Assembly: GCF_001558695.1 (NCBI RefSeq)
Contig: NZ_LNTU01000001.1
Span: 1,116,001-1,180,000, forward strand
Reading direction: 5' to 3'
Source of the DNA: Paramesorhizobium deserti
GTDB lineage: Bacteria; Pseudomonadota; Alphaproteobacteria; Rhizobiales; Rhizobiaceae
DNA: 64,000 nucleotides
Position 1 is the stretch's first letter; the number at the start of each line of letters is the position of its first letter. The translations under genes and the position numbers were made by a program. Positions 25,680-36,427 of this stretch are shown here, piece after piece. A model generated the notes under the pieces. The model searched no databases and was not told the origin of the DNA. It saw only the letters and a list, made by a program, of their open reading frames with translations.

Positions 25680-26924
25680 TTGGCTGGAGCGATCGCACGC
25701 TCGGACGACGTGCGCCGACAGAACCGAAAACTGGTTCTCACCGCCCTGAGGCGAAGAGGCGCGCTTTCCCGCACCGATCTGACGACAATGACGGGCCTGA
25801 GCGCCTCCACCGTCTCGGCCATCGCGGCGGCGCTCGTCTCCGAAGGCGTGCTTCTGGAGAGCCGTGACGGGGATGTCGGCGCGGCAAGGCGCGGCCGGCC
25901 GCAGGTCACCCTGACGCCCAATCCCGATATCGCGAAGGTCGGCGTCGTCAATCTTTCGCTCAACAGCATCACCGTGGCGCTCGTCGATTATGCCGGCGGC
26001 ATCATCGCCGAACAGACTACCGAACTTCAGACCTGGCCGGCGACCGGTGGCGAGCTGGTAGCCGAGATCGGCGCAATGCTGCGCCGGCAACTCCAGTCCT
26101 CGGCCGGCAGCGGCGGCAAGCTGATGGATATCTCCATGTCCGTTCAGGGCGTCACCGACGCCGCCGGCGAGAAAATGCTGTGGGCGCCGATCATACGCGA
26201 AAGGAACATCGCCTTCGGCCCGGCGCTGACGGACGCGTTCGACGTACCGGTCTCGCTCGCCAATGACTGCACCATGCTTGCCGAGGCGTTGCGCTGGACA
26301 GACCCTGGGCATTACGGCGGCGATTTCGCCGCTATCCTCTTGTCCTACGGCATCGGCATGGGCCTTTACCTGAAGGGACAACCCTTTTCCGGGTCTCATT
26401 CATCGGCGGCGGAATTCGGCCATATGGCGCATATACCCTATGGGGCGCTCTGCCGCTGCGGCCGGCGGGGCTGCATCGAGGCCTATGCCGGGGATTACGC
26501 CATCTGGCGCAACGCCATGGGCATGCCGGATACCGCCGCACCAGCCTTCAGCATCGACGCCACCGTCTTTGCCGAGCTTGCAGAACGCGCCCGGGAGGCG
26601 GCGGGTGTCGAGCGCGAAGCGTTCCACACTGCCGGCCGCGCCATCGGCTTCGGCCTCAACAATCTGTTCTCGCTGATCGATCCTGTGCCGATCGCCTTTG
26701 TCGGGCCGGGCGCCAAGGTCTTCGACCTGATCGAGCCGGAAATCCGCAACGCCATTTCGGGCACCGCCGGCTGGGACGGGGCGCAGGAACTCAACATACG
26801 CTGCTATCCCGAGGAACATCCGCTGATCCTGCAGGGCTGCGCGATGACATCGCTCCTGCGTCTCGATGCGGAGGTCTTTTCCGGCGGCGAGACACGCGGG
26901 CTCTCGCAGACCAGCGCGGCATAG
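25680..26924 (+). CDS. ROK family transcriptional regulator (XylR-like)
   Basis: 414 residues. The N-terminal winged HTH (about 12-60, QNRKLVLTALRRRGALSRTDL and LSASTVSAIAAAL) is followed by a ROK sugar-kinase-like domain with the zinc motif CRCGRRGCIEAYAG and a C-terminal lobe. As in other ROK repressors it probably senses xylose or a related sugar and controls the flanking xyl genes; this is inferred from position. The start is TTG 25680, supported by GGGAGGAG 7 nt upstream; no ATG fits in frame nearby. Confidence 0.9.
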   Translation: MAGAIARSDDVRRQNRKLVLTALRRRGALSRTDLTTMTGLSASTVSAIAAALVSEGVLLESRDGDVGAARRGRPQVTLTPNPDIAKVGVVNLSLNSITVALVDYAGGIIAEQTTELQTWPATGGELVAEIGAMLRRQLQSSAGSGGKLMDISMSVQGVTDAAGEKMLWAPIIRERNIAFGPALTDAFDVPVSLANDCTMLAEALRWTDPGHYGGDFAAILLSYGIGMGLYLKGQPFSGSHSSAAEFGHMAHIPYGALCRCGRRGCIEAYAGDYAIWRNAMGMPDTAAPAFSIDATVFAELAERAREAAGVEREAFHTAGRAIGFGLNNLFSLIDPVPIAFVGPGAKVFDLIEPEIRNAISGTAGWDGAQELNIRCYPEEHPLILQGCAMTSLLRLDAEVFSGGETRGLSQTSAA

Positions 26925-26975
26925 AGGAACCAACAGGCGGGCCATCATTCCAACAGCTACAGGAGGAGCATCAGC

Positions 26976-28286
26976 ATGAGCACCGGTTTTTTCGGCGACA
27001 TCGGCAAAATCAAATATGAAGGGCCGGAGAGCACGAACCCGCTGGCCTATCGTTTCTACAACCCCGACGAGATCGTGCTCGGCAAGCGGCTGGAGGACCA
27101 CTTACGCTTCGCCGTCGCCTACTGGCATTCCTTCGTCTGGCCGGGCGGCGACCCGTTCGGCGGGCAGACTTTCGAGCGCCCCTGGTTCGCCGACACGATG
27201 GAGGCGGCGAAGCTCAAGGCCGATGTGGCCTTCGAGATGTTCTCATTGCTCGGCTCTCCTTATTTCTGCTTCCACGATGCCGATGTCCGGCCTGAGGGGG
27301 CTACTTTTGCCGAAAGCGCCAAGCGATTGCACGAAATCGCCGATTATTTCGCCGGCAAAATGGAGAAGACGGGCACGAAGCTTCTCTGGGGCACGGCCAA
27401 CCTCTTCTCCAACCGCCGCTATATGGCGGGGGCGGCGACCAATCCGGACCCCGATGTCTTCGCCTATGCGGCGGCGACGGTGAAGACCTGCATCGACGTC
27501 ACGCAGAGGCTCGGCGGCGAGAACTATGTGCTGTGGGGTGGCCGCGAGGGCTACGAAACCCTGCTTAACACCGACATGAAGCGCGAACTCGACCAGATGG
27601 GGCGCTTCCTGAGCCTCGTCGTCGATTACAAGCACAAGATCGGCTTCAAGGGCACGATCCTGATCGAACCCAAGCCGCAGGAGCCGACCAAGCATCAATA
27701 TGATTATGACGCGGCGACCGTCTACGGCTTCCTCAAGCGTTTCGGCCTGGAAAAGGAAGTGAAGCTCAATCTCGAGCAGGGCCATGCCATCCTGGCCGGG
27801 CATTCCTTCGAGCATGAACTGGCGACGGCGGCGGCGCTTGGCATCTTCGGCTCGATCGACATGAACCGCAACGACTACCAGTCGGGCTGGGATACGGACC
27901 AGTTCCCCAACAATGCGGCTGAGGTGGCGCTCGCCTATTATGAAATCCTGAAGGCCGGCGGCTTCACCACAGGCGGCACCAATTTCGACGCCAAGCTCCG
28001 ACGCCAGTCGATCGACCCTGAGGATCTGATCGTTGCACATATCGGCGGGATGGACACCTGCGCGCGCGGGCTGAAGGCGGCGGCGAAGATGCTTGAGGAG
28101 AAAGCGCTGACCGATTTCGTGGCGGAACGCTACGCCGGCTGGAACAGCGCCGAGGCCAAGGCGATGCTTGCCGGCGAGCGCTCGCTGGACCAGATCGCCG
28201 CGCGCGTCGAGGCGGAGGCAATCGAGCCGAAACCCCGCTCCGGCCGACAGGAATATCTGGAAAACATCGCCAACCGCTACGTCTGA
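26976..28286 (+). CDS. xylA: Xylose isomerase
   Basis: 436-residue TIM-barrel enzyme converting D-xylose to D-xylulose with two divalent metals, in the cytoplasm. Family motifs and catalytic residues are clear: [10 protein letters not shown] with His100 and Asp103, [11 protein letters not shown] (185-194), and [16 protein letters not shown] with Glu231 and Lys233. Length matches group II enzymes. AGGAGGAG is 7 nt upstream. It follows the ROK gene by 51 nt and may be co-transcribed. No xylulokinase gene is in the window. Confidence 0.97.
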   Translation: MSTGFFGDIGKIKYEGPESTNPLAYRFYNPDEIVLGKRLEDHLRFAVAYWHSFVWPGGDPFGGQTFERPWFADTMEAAKLKADVAFEMFSLLGSPYFCFHDADVRPEGATFAESAKRLHEIADYFAGKMEKTGTKLLWGTANLFSNRRYMAGAATNPDPDVFAYAAATVKTCIDVTQRLGGENYVLWGGREGYETLLNTDMKRELDQMGRFLSLVVDYKHKIGFKGTILIEPKPQEPTKHQYDYDAATVYGFLKRFGLEKEVKLNLEQGHAILAGHSFEHELATAAALGIFGSIDMNRNDYQSGWDTDQFPNNAAEVALAYYEILKAGGFTTGGTNFDAKLRRQSIDPEDLIVAHIGGMDTCARGLKAAAKMLEEKALTDFVAERYAGWNSAEAKAMLAGERSLDQIAARVEAEAIEPKPRSGRQEYLENIANRYV

Positions 28287-28299
28287 ACTGCTATGGTGA

Positions 28300-28585
28300 T
28301 ACCGTTTTCAGAGCGGTTCCTGTCTTGATGGAATCGGGTTGATGTCCGACCGCTGGTGGCGTGGCGATGTTCCGGAATGGATCCTCGGGTCGAGCCCGAG
28401 GGTGACGATGGGAAGAGTGAAACCACTAATGTCAAACCGCAGCGCTCGCCATTTAGCCCCCTTCTTTTCTACGGTCGTCATCCTCGGGCTCGACCCGAGG
28501 ATCCATTCCGGAACGGTCCAAACGGAAACCGCTTCGCAGTTTCGGCATCATGCTCGAAGACACTTCGCATAAATAGAAGCGCTAA
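28300..28585. repeat. Mosaic intergenic repeat, copy 1 (split palindrome)
   Basis: Contains two inverted copies of the core CCTCGGG-N5-CCCGAGG at 28383-28401 and 28482-28500, each flanked by GGAATGGAT or its complement. The outer flanks (about 28328-28380 and 28501-28580) match, in inverse orientation, the flanks of the repeat at 35148-35352. The roughly 80 bp between the two cores is absent from the other copy. This fills the first half of the gap 28287-28868. Confidence 0.75.
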
Positions 28586-28724
28586 TAACGGTTCGGTCTT
28601 AAAGTGAACCACACCAAGCTTGATACTCACACCGACCGCAATCTCAATTGGAATATCAAGCCTGATCAAGACGCGAAATAGCGCAATTCGGCGATCCGCG
28701 GCATCACAAACATGCAAAAGAAGC

Positions 28725-28775
28725 GCCCGCTATATCTGGCGGGCCATGTTTTCTCCTTCTTTTACCTAGAAGGAG
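28725..28775 (+). other. Two tandem hairpins upstream of the GGDEF/EAL gene
   Basis: Hairpin 1 is GCCCGC (28725-28730) with GCGGGC (28739-28744), followed closely by TTTTCT, so it could terminate transcription. Hairpin 2 is CTCCTTCT (28753-28760) with AGAAGGAG (28768-28775) and would bury an AAGGAG ribosome site. The region 28590-28720 shows nothing recognisable. Confidence 0.45.
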
Positions 28776-28784
28776 AGCCGGCCG

Positions 28785-28838
28785 ATGCGCGGACAGGCGG
28801 ATTTTGATCCGTTCATCCCGTCAACCAATCACCCATAG
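28785..28838 (+). CDS. Possible 17-residue leader peptide
   Basis: ATG 28785 is 9 nt after AAGGAG (28770-28775) and opens a 17-codon frame (MRGQADFDPFIPSTNHP) ending at TAG 28836-28838, 30 nt before the GGDEF/EAL start. The ribosome site lies in the arm of a perfect 8-bp hairpin. No homologue is recognised and the call rests only on this arrangement. Confidence 0.3.
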   Translation: MRGQADFDPFIPSTNHP

Positions 28839-28868
28839 CCACTCGATAATCAGAATAACGAACTGCGG

Positions 28869-31094
28869 ATGCCACCCCTAGAGAGCATGCCTAATCCACG
28901 GCGCTTCTTCCTGAAAACGGGACTGCCGATCATCCTTGCTGCGATTGCGGCGGGGTTTGCGTTCTACGCGCTTCTCGTCTGGTCCAGCCAACAGACCGAC
29001 CGGGTTTCCATCATCCGGCAGGAGCGGCTTGTCGCGCTGGTCGTCTCTGAGATGAGGACGGCGATCGCCCACGACCAGGAGAGCGTGACCGTATGGGACG
29101 ATGCGGTGAATGCCGTCAGGTCACGCGCGTCTCCCGAGTGGATCGAGAACAATCTCGGGACCTGGATGCACAGCTATTTCGGGCATGACGGAGCCTATAT
29201 CCTCGATCCGCAGGATCGGCCCATTTATGCTTTCTCAGGCGATTCCGTCGTGGCGCCTTCGACCTATGAAGGGATCGCACCCAATGCAGCGCCGCTGGTG
29301 GCAACCCTGCGGGCGAAGCTTCGCATCTCCGACAAGACAGATGTCGCCGAAAAGATCCTTACACCGGGCGCGGCCGATCTTTCGGTGATCGACGGCCATC
29401 CGGCGCTGGTCAGCGTCAAGCCGATCGTTTCCGATACCGGCAAGATCGAACAGGTGCCGGGGTCGGAATATCTGCACATCGCCGTTCGGTTCCTCGACGG
29501 CGGTTTCATCGAAAAACTCGCACGCGACTATCTGTTCGAGGGATTGCGGTTTTCATGGAACGACGACCACGCGGCCCAGGAGGCGAGCTATGCGCTCGAT
29601 TCCGCCTCGGGCAGGACGATCGGCTATTTCATCTGGGAGCCCTATCGCCCCGGCTCGTCGGTTCTTGCTTCGATCCTGCCGATCCTGGCGGCGCTGCTCG
29701 TCACCATATTGATCATCATCGCCGTCCTCATCGCCATTCTTCACAGGCGATCCGCCAAACTGCAGATCAGCGAAGCCAGGCTCCACCACCTCGCCCTGCA
29801 TGATCCGCTGACCGGGCTGCCGAACCGAACGCTGTTCAATGCAAGGCTCGACCAGGCTCTGGACCGGCTGCAGCGCGGCAAGAACATGCTGGCGGTGCTT
29901 TATCTCGATCTTTACCGGTTCAAGCAGGTCACCGACATGCTCGGACATCCGGCCGGCGACGAGCTGATCCGCGAATTCACCGACCGGCTGAAGAAGCTGA
30001 CGCGCGATACCGACACGGTTGCGCGCATCGGCGGCGACGAGTTCGCCATTGTCGCCGCCGATGTGACGCGGAAAGATATCAACGGCCTTTGCGAGCGGAT
30101 CATCGACACGGTCCGGCATCCGTTCGATCTCTACGGCAATCAGATCTTCCTCGGCATCAGCATAGGCGTGACCTTTGCGCCGACCGACGGGCTGGAGCGG
30201 ACGGAACTGACGCGGAAGGCCGATATCGCGCTCTACCACGCCAAAAGCGCCGGACGTAGTCGCTATGCGGTTTTCGGCAAGGAGATGGACACCATGCTGC
30301 AGGCCCGCCGCGGCATCGAGCAGGATTTGCGGGCGGCCTTGCAGGCCGATGATCAGCTTCAAGTTCATTACCAGCCGATCTATTCGGCAGCCGGCAGGAA
30401 GATCACCGGCGCCGAGGCCCTGCTGCGCTGGCGCCACCCGGAAAAGGGATGGATCGCCCCGGATATATTCATCCCCATCGCGGAGGAAGCCGGGCTTATC
30501 GAAAGGCTGGGCGAGCGGGTCCTGCGCGAGGCCTGCACGAGGGCGATGGCATGGCCGATCACAGTCGCGGTCAACGTTTCGGCCATCGAGCTGCGCAACC
30601 CTGCCTATGCGAAACGCGTGGCCAAGCTGTTCTTCTCTCTCGGCATGGATGCACGCAGGCTCGAACTGGAAATGACCGAAAGCGCGCTGACCGACAATTC
30701 GGGACAATGCGAAGAGAATGTGAAAGCTCTGCGCGAGATGGGCATCCGCATCGCCATCGACGATTTCGGCACGGGCTTCTCCTCGCTCAGCCGTCTCCAG
30801 AGACTGGACGTCGACCGCATCAAGATCGATCGCAGCTTTGTAAAAGGCTTTGGAACGGGGAATGGCGACGAGGCCATCGTTCAGGCGATCGTGGAACTGG
30901 CACGGGCGACGGCGCTGAAGACGACGGCCGAAGGCGTGGAGACCGACGCGCAGGCGACATGCCTGGAGGAAATGGGCTGCGACAATCTGCAGGGATATCT
31001 GTTATCCCCGCCGCGACCAGCAAGCGAGATCGACGATCTCCTTGGCATTAACCCTTCGTCCCGTTCCGTTGAGGACGTGATTACCACCCTCTAA
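28869..31094 (+). CDS. CHASE4-GGDEF-EAL protein, cyclic-di-GMP turnover
   Basis: 741 residues. One membrane helix (about 17-38), a periplasmic CHASE4 sensor domain (about 45-255, with SVTVWDDAV), a second helix (about 266-292), then GGDEF and EAL domains. The GGDEF motif is intact (388-392) with an RxxD product-inhibition site (379-382) five residues upstream. The EAL domain has EALLR (516-520), the DDFGTGFSS loop, KIDRSFV and AEGVET. Both cyclase and phosphodiesterase activities are therefore plausible. The start could instead be ATG 28887. Signal and target are unknown. Confidence 0.92.
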   Translation: MPPLESMPNPRRFFLKTGLPIILAAIAAGFAFYALLVWSSQQTDRVSIIRQERLVALVVSEMRTAIAHDQESVTVWDDAVNAVRSRASPEWIENNLGTWMHSYFGHDGAYILDPQDRPIYAFSGDSVVAPSTYEGIAPNAAPLVATLRAKLRISDKTDVAEKILTPGAADLSVIDGHPALVSVKPIVSDTGKIEQVPGSEYLHIAVRFLDGGFIEKLARDYLFEGLRFSWNDDHAAQEASYALDSASGRTIGYFIWEPYRPGSSVLASILPILAALLVTILIIIAVLIAILHRRSAKLQISEARLHHLALHDPLTGLPNRTLFNARLDQALDRLQRGKNMLAVLYLDLYRFKQVTDMLGHPAGDELIREFTDRLKKLTRDTDTVARIGGDEFAIVAADVTRKDINGLCERIIDTVRHPFDLYGNQIFLGISIGVTFAPTDGLERTELTRKADIALYHAKSAGRSRYAVFGKEMDTMLQARRGIEQDLRAALQADDQLQVHYQPIYSAAGRKITGAEALLRWRHPEKGWIAPDIFIPIAEEAGLIERLGERVLREACTRAMAWPITVAVNVSAIELRNPAYAKRVAKLFFSLGMDARRLELEMTESALTDNSGQCEENVKALREMGIRIAIDDFGTGFSSLSRLQRLDVDRIKIDRSFVKGFGTGNGDEAIVQAIVELARATALKTTAEGVETDAQATCLEEMGCDNLQGYLLSPPRPASEIDDLLGINPSSRSVEDVITTL

Positions 31095-31113
31095 GCGGCC
31101 CGGCTTGCCCCAG

Positions 31114-31611
31114 TCAGCCCGCTTTTTTCCGCGCTACCACCTCCTCATAGGCCGCTTGCAGCCCGGCGAGGACCGACGGTCCGGCGGCAGGCGCGTCGAG
31201 GTGGAGCGTCCGCAGCTCGGCCATGAACTCCTTCCACATCGGTGGGCCGCCCTCCTCCAGGAGTTCCGCACGGATCGACAATTCGTCGGAGACGGGCATA
31301 TGGCGCCGTCCCCATGCGCCCATCTGCGCGAACAATGGCACGAGCTGGATGGCCGGCTCGGTAAGGCTGTAAATCGCCTTCTGCCTGTGACTCGGATCGT
31401 CACGCCTGGAGAGCAATCCATTCTCGACCAGCCGCTTCAGGCGATCGGCGAGAATATTGGATGCGATCCCCTCCTCCGAATGGTTGAGCAGCTCACGATA
31501 GTGGCGGCGATTGCCGAACATGATGTCGCGAATGATGATCAGGCTCCAGCGATCGCCCAGCACTTCCAGGGTCAGGTTGATCGGGCATCCTGAACGGTGC
31601 GTATTCTCCAT
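31114..31611 (-). CDS. HxlR family transcriptional regulator
   Basis: 165 residues with a winged-helix HxlR domain: CPINLTLEVLGDRWSLIIIRD, the recognition region FRELLNHSEEGIASNILADRL-like (here HYRELLNHSEEGIASN) and VENGLLSRRDDP. ATG 31611 is preferred to an upstream frame to 31740, which would cover the divergent promoter region. It is divergent from the reductase gene at 31712 and probably controls it. The C-terminal extension of about 50 residues is unusual for HxlR. Confidence 0.88.
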   Translation of the reverse strand: MENTHRSGCPINLTLEVLGDRWSLIIIRDIMFGNRRHYRELLNHSEEGIASNILADRLKRLVENGLLSRRDDPSHRQKAIYSLTEPAIQLVPLFAQMGAWGRRHMPVSDELSIRAELLEEGGPPMWKEFMAELRTLHLDAPAAGPSVLAGLQAAYEEVVARKKAG

Positions 31612-31633
31612 CGGATAATTCTCCACTGACTGC

Positions 31634-31678
31634 TTGCAAAATAGGATCAGTTGCGCTACAAAGCAACCGATTGCAAAA
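31634..31678. promoter_or_regulatory. Candidate HxlR operator
   Basis: Direct repeats TTGCAAAA at 31634-31641 and 31671-31678 flank the dyad GTTGC-N8-GCAAC (31650-31667), all within the 100-bp divergent intergenic region between HxlR and the reductase gene. Confidence 0.5.
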
Positions 31679-31711
31679 CGCAAGTGGTTGCTGAAGCCAT
31701 AGGAGGATGAA

Positions 31712-32290
31712 ATGGCAAAGCTGATTCTATCGATGTTCACGAGCCTCGACGGCTATATCGAAAAGCCGAACGGCGAATTCGCGCCGCCGGCCTGGTCGGA
31801 CGATCTCAGCCGCCACTGGTCGGGCTATGCGCTCGAACGCGCCCGCCATCTCATCTATGGCCGCATCAATTTTCTTTTCAACAAGGGCTTCTGGAGCGCG
31901 GCCGACACCGATCCTGAAAGCCCGGCAGCCGGCATCAGCTATGCCGGCACCATGAACCGCCTGCCGAAGACGGTCTTTTCCACGACCATGACGGGCGATC
32001 CCGGCTGGAACGCCACGCTGGCAAAGGGTGATCCGGCCGGCGCGATCGCCCGGCTGAAGGAAGAGGTCGAAGGCGATATCTATACGTTCGGAGGCGCCGG
32101 CGTCGCCAATAGCCTCGTCGCGCTCGATCTCGTCGACGAATACCGGCTGATGGTGACACCAGTCCTTTTCGGCAAGGGAAAGCGGCTGTTCGAGGACGGC
32201 CGCCCGGAGATCAAGCTGACGCTGATCGAAGCAAAGCCGCTCGATACCGGCGCGGTCATCCTGCATTACCGGCGCGACCGATCTGCCTGA
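31712..32290 (+). CDS. Dihydrofolate reductase family protein (RibD C-terminal type)
   Basis: 192 residues of the DHFR/RibD-C superfamily: LILSMFTSLDGYIEKPNGEF at the start, GRINFLF, a nucleotide-binding IYTFGGAGVANSLVAL and the LMVTPVLFGKGKRLF strand. It is an NAD(P)H-dependent reductase of unknown substrate, not the folate enzyme itself. AGGAGG precedes ATG 31712. It is divergent from HxlR and 10 nt upstream of a GST gene, so likely forms a small HxlR-controlled operon. Confidence 0.88.
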   Translation: MAKLILSMFTSLDGYIEKPNGEFAPPAWSDDLSRHWSGYALERARHLIYGRINFLFNKGFWSAADTDPESPAAGISYAGTMNRLPKTVFSTTMTGDPGWNATLAKGDPAGAIARLKEEVEGDIYTFGGAGVANSLVALDLVDEYRLMVTPVLFGKGKRLFEDGRPEIKLTLIEAKPLDTGAVILHYRRDRSA

Positions 32291-32300
32291 GGAGATGATC

Positions 32301-32960
32301 ATGCCCATGCAACTCTATGCCCATCCCTTCTCGTCCTACAGCCAGAAGGCGCTTATCGCCCTTTACGAGAACGGCACGCCTTTCAAATACCGTTTCCTTG
32401 GCCCCGAGGATGAAAGCACACTGGCCGAATGGATGGCACTGTGGCCGATCAAGCGTTTTCCCGTACTCGTGGACGGCGGCCGCACGGTGATGGAGGCGAC
32501 GATCATCATCGAATATCTGGGCCTCCATCATCCGGGGCCGACACGACTGATCCCCGAGGATGCCGACGCCGCGCTCGACGTGCGGATGATGGACCGCTTC
32601 TTCGACAATTACGTCATGATCCCGATGCAGAAGATCGTCTTCAACAGTATTCGCCCCGAGGAAGCGCGCGATGCCTATGGTGTCGACGAGGCGCGGACGA
32701 TGCTCGATACGGCCTATCACTGGCTCAATGGACGAATGGCGGACCGGGAGTGGGCGGCGGGCAACGGCTTCAGCCTTGCCGATTGTGCTGCCGCGCCTTC
32801 GCTCTTCTATGCGGATTGGGTGCATCCGATCACCGAGGATTTCGCCCATCTCCGCGCCTACCGGCAGCAGCTCCTGGCGCGGCCGTCCTTTGCACGGGCG
32901 GTGGACGAGGCCCGCCCCTATCGGCCACTCTTTCCGCTCGGTGCGCCTGACCGCGACTGA
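32301..32960 (+). CDS. Glutathione S-transferase family protein
   Basis: 219 residues. The N-terminal thioredoxin-like domain has the glutathione-site pattern [16 protein letters not shown], then [21 protein letters not shown] with the conserved cis-Pro and Glu/Ala pair. The helical C-terminal domain follows, with [17 protein letters not shown] as the structural motif. ATG 32301, six nt after GAGGAG, is preferred to ATG 32295. Its end overlaps the convergent cupin gene by 43 bp. Confidence 0.9.
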   Translation: MPMQLYAHPFSSYSQKALIALYENGTPFKYRFLGPEDESTLAEWMALWPIKRFPVLVDGGRTVMEATIIIEYLGLHHPGPTRLIPEDADAALDVRMMDRFFDNYVMIPMQKIVFNSIRPEEARDAYGVDEARTMLDTAYHWLNGRMADREWAAGNGFSLADCAAAPSLFYADWVHPITEDFAHLRAYRQQLLARPSFARAVDEARPYRPLFPLGAPDRD

Positions 32961-33466
32961 TCGCCCAAAGCCTGCCGCCAGATGGCGACGAGCGGGCCGT
33001 CCACTCCTTCAAGCGGGTCGGATTGCGGCAGCGGCAGCCGCGCGATCCGCTCCAGATCCTCTTTTGACGGCGGCTCGCGGCGGATATCGGCACGCTGTCC
33101 CGGCGGATAGGCGCCGATCACCAGGAAATCGCCGCTCGCATCGAGCCGGCAGTGCCCCGTTCCGGCGGGAAGCACCAGCACATCGCCGGCTTCGACCGTC
33201 ATCTCCCTTCCCTGAGGACCGCCGATGAGCAGCTGCGCCCGGCCGGATGCGATGCCCAGCACCTCATGTCCCTCGGTGTGATAATGGTGATAGGGAAAGA
33301 CGCCGTTGCGCCAGATCCCGGTCCAGCCATTGCGGATGAAAAGCTGCTCGATATGGCCGGCGGCATCGCCGTTCACCTTCACATCATCACGATAGAGAAG
33401 CACCGGCAGGCGCGGATTGTTGGGCACGCCATCGCCGGCTTCGAGCATGAATGTCTCGGGCCCCAT
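32918..33466 (-). CDS. Cupin domain protein
   Basis: 182 residues with a single cupin barrel. Metal-ligand type residues are in [14 protein letters not shown] (motif 1) and [11 protein letters not shown] (motif 2). The C-terminal tail lists Pro-rich and Asp-rich segments without a clear domain. Probably cytosolic; substrate unknown. ATG 33466 has GGAG 7 nt upstream; a longer frame to 33631 is not favoured. Confidence 0.85.
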   Translation of the reverse strand: MGPETFMLEAGDGVPNNPRLPVLLYRDDVKVNGDAAGHIEQLFIRNGWTGIWRNGVFPYHHYHTEGHEVLGIASGRAQLLIGGPQGREMTVEAGDVLVLPAGTGHCRLDASGDFLVIGAYPPGQRADIRREPPSKEDLERIARLPLPQSDPLEGVDGPLVAIWRQALGDQSRSGAPSGKSGR

Positions 33467-33701
33467 GGAATATCTCCATCTTTTTCCGGCGTTAATCGCA
33501 ATTTTCAGCGAAAAGTTCCTGCAAGTCATCCGATTTATCCAGGTGAACTGCCGAAAAACGTGGACAGTCCGCGTTTTTGGGGTTCTCACTGATGCGAAAC
33601 TGCGCCTAGTTACGCTGAACCGTTCCGGCATGCGCGATGCGCTTTTTCACCCGGAGCCATGACCTTTGCTCTTTGAGAACCGGGAGACCGAGGGGACACA
33701 C

Positions 33702-35135
<1,434 letters not shown>

Positions 35136-35147
35136 AGGGGTTCATGT

Positions 35148-35352
35148 TTTGATGGAAGTATTGGTGCTTCCATCTGTCGAAGTGTCTTCGAGCTGATGCC
35201 GAAACGGCGCTGCGGTTTCCGCTTAGACCGTTCCGGAATGGATCCTCGGGTCGAGCCCGAGGATCCATTCCGAGACATCGCCCACTCCACCAGCGGCCGG
35301 ACATCAACGCCATCGCTATCCAAAGCGATCCGATTCCATCAAAACCGGTATC
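35148..35352. repeat. Mosaic intergenic repeat, copy 2 (intact 37-nt palindrome)
   Basis: Centred on a perfect palindrome with 16-bp arms around 5 nt (35235-35271, GGAATGGATCCTCGGG and its complement). Both flanks match those of the repeat at 28300-28585 in the opposite orientation: for example the GAAGTGTCTTCGAGC block (about 35178) and the CCAGCGGCCGGACATCAAC block (about 35290). It fills the gap between the symporter and the aldo/keto reductase and reaches the reductase stop. Confidence 0.78.
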
Positions 35353-36337
35353 AGCGGATCGTGAACGGCTCGAAGGCGGCGAAGGCTTTCTCCGGCACGT
35401 CGATTTTCATGAGTTCCATGTTGCGGGTGAGGCTCGAGGGCTTGGCCGTGCCGATCAGCACATTGGCGACAACGGGCTCGCGCAGCGGGAACTGCATGGC
35501 AGCGGCGGCGAGCGGGATGCCGTTTTCCTGCGCCACCTCCTGCATCGAACCGACGCGCCGAAGGATATCCTCGGATGCGGGGCCGTAATCGAAATGGGCG
35601 CCGGCAACCGGTCCGGTGGCAAGGATACCGGAGTTGAACACGCCGCCGATGACGAGCGACGTCTGCTCTTTGCGGCAGAGGTCGAGCAGGCCGTTTTCGG
35701 CCGAGCGATCAAGCAGTGAATAGCGACCGGCCAGAAGAATGCAATCGAGTGGGTGCCGCGCCAACACGTCGAGACAGACCTGCACCTCGTTGACGCCGAG
35801 GCCATAGGCCGAAATCGCGCCCGATGATTTGAGCTCATCCAGCGCCTTCAGGCCGCCGCCAAGGAGCTGGCGCATATAGGCTGCGTTCTTCTCCATCCCA
35901 TGGGTATAGGCGCCGATATCGTGGACATAGAGGATATCGATGCGGTTCAGCCCGAGCCGCGCCAGACTGAACTCGAATGACTGCATGATGCCGTCATAGC
36001 TGTAGTCATAGTCGACGGTGAAGGGCAGCGGATCGACATAGGAATGATCCGGCACCTGGTCTTCCGGCACTGGACGCAGCAGGCGGCCGACCTTGGTCGA
36101 GAGCACATAGCTGTCGCGCGGCTTATCACGCAGGAAATCGCCGGTGCGCCGCTCCGACAGGCCGAAGCCGTAGAAAGGCGCGGTATCGAAATAGCGCAGG
36201 CCCGCGTCCCAGGCGGTGGAAAGGGTCTCCATCGCCGCATCGCGCCTGCATTCGCGATAAAGCCCGCCAATGGCCGCGCCGCCGAAGCCGATCTTCGTCA
36301 CAGCGAGCGACGTCTTGCCGATTTTCCTGGTTTCCAC
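35351..36337 (-). CDS. Aldo/keto reductase (aldose dehydrogenase-like)
   Basis: 328-residue NAD(P)-dependent TIM barrel. The catalytic block is YFDTAPFYGFGLSERRTGDF, giving Asp and Tyr, followed by LSTKVGRLL and IDILYVHDIG. It is most like the D-threo-aldose or L-fucose dehydrogenase branch (PdxI/L-galactose dehydrogenase-like). GTG 36337 is chosen because GGGAGGA lies just upstream; an ATG at 36379 would add 14 unsupported residues. Confidence 0.88.
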   Translation of the reverse strand: METRKIGKTSLAVTKIGFGGAAIGGLYRECRRDAAMETLSTAWDAGLRYFDTAPFYGFGLSERRTGDFLRDKPRDSYVLSTKVGRLLRPVPEDQVPDHSYVDPLPFTVDYDYSYDGIMQSFEFSLARLGLNRIDILYVHDIGAYTHGMEKNAAYMRQLLGGGLKALDELKSSGAISAYGLGVNEVQVCLDVLARHPLDCILLAGRYSLLDRSAENGLLDLCRKEQTSLVIGGVFNSGILATGPVAGAHFDYGPASEDILRRVGSMQEVAQENGIPLAAAAMQFPLREPVVANVLIGTAKPSSLTRNMELMKIDVPEKAFAAFEPFTIR

Positions 36338-36427
36338 GATTCCTCCCGAAATATCCTGAAGCGGGTCCGATGCTCTCATATCCCCTGCCGCTTATCGGCA
36401 AAAGAAAATTTGCCGTCAATCGCCGTT

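Noticed and set aside
25661-25867. ATG 25661 as the start of a separate small protein before the ROK gene
   Set aside because: It is out of frame with the ROK domain and overlaps the ribosome site that serves TTG 25680.
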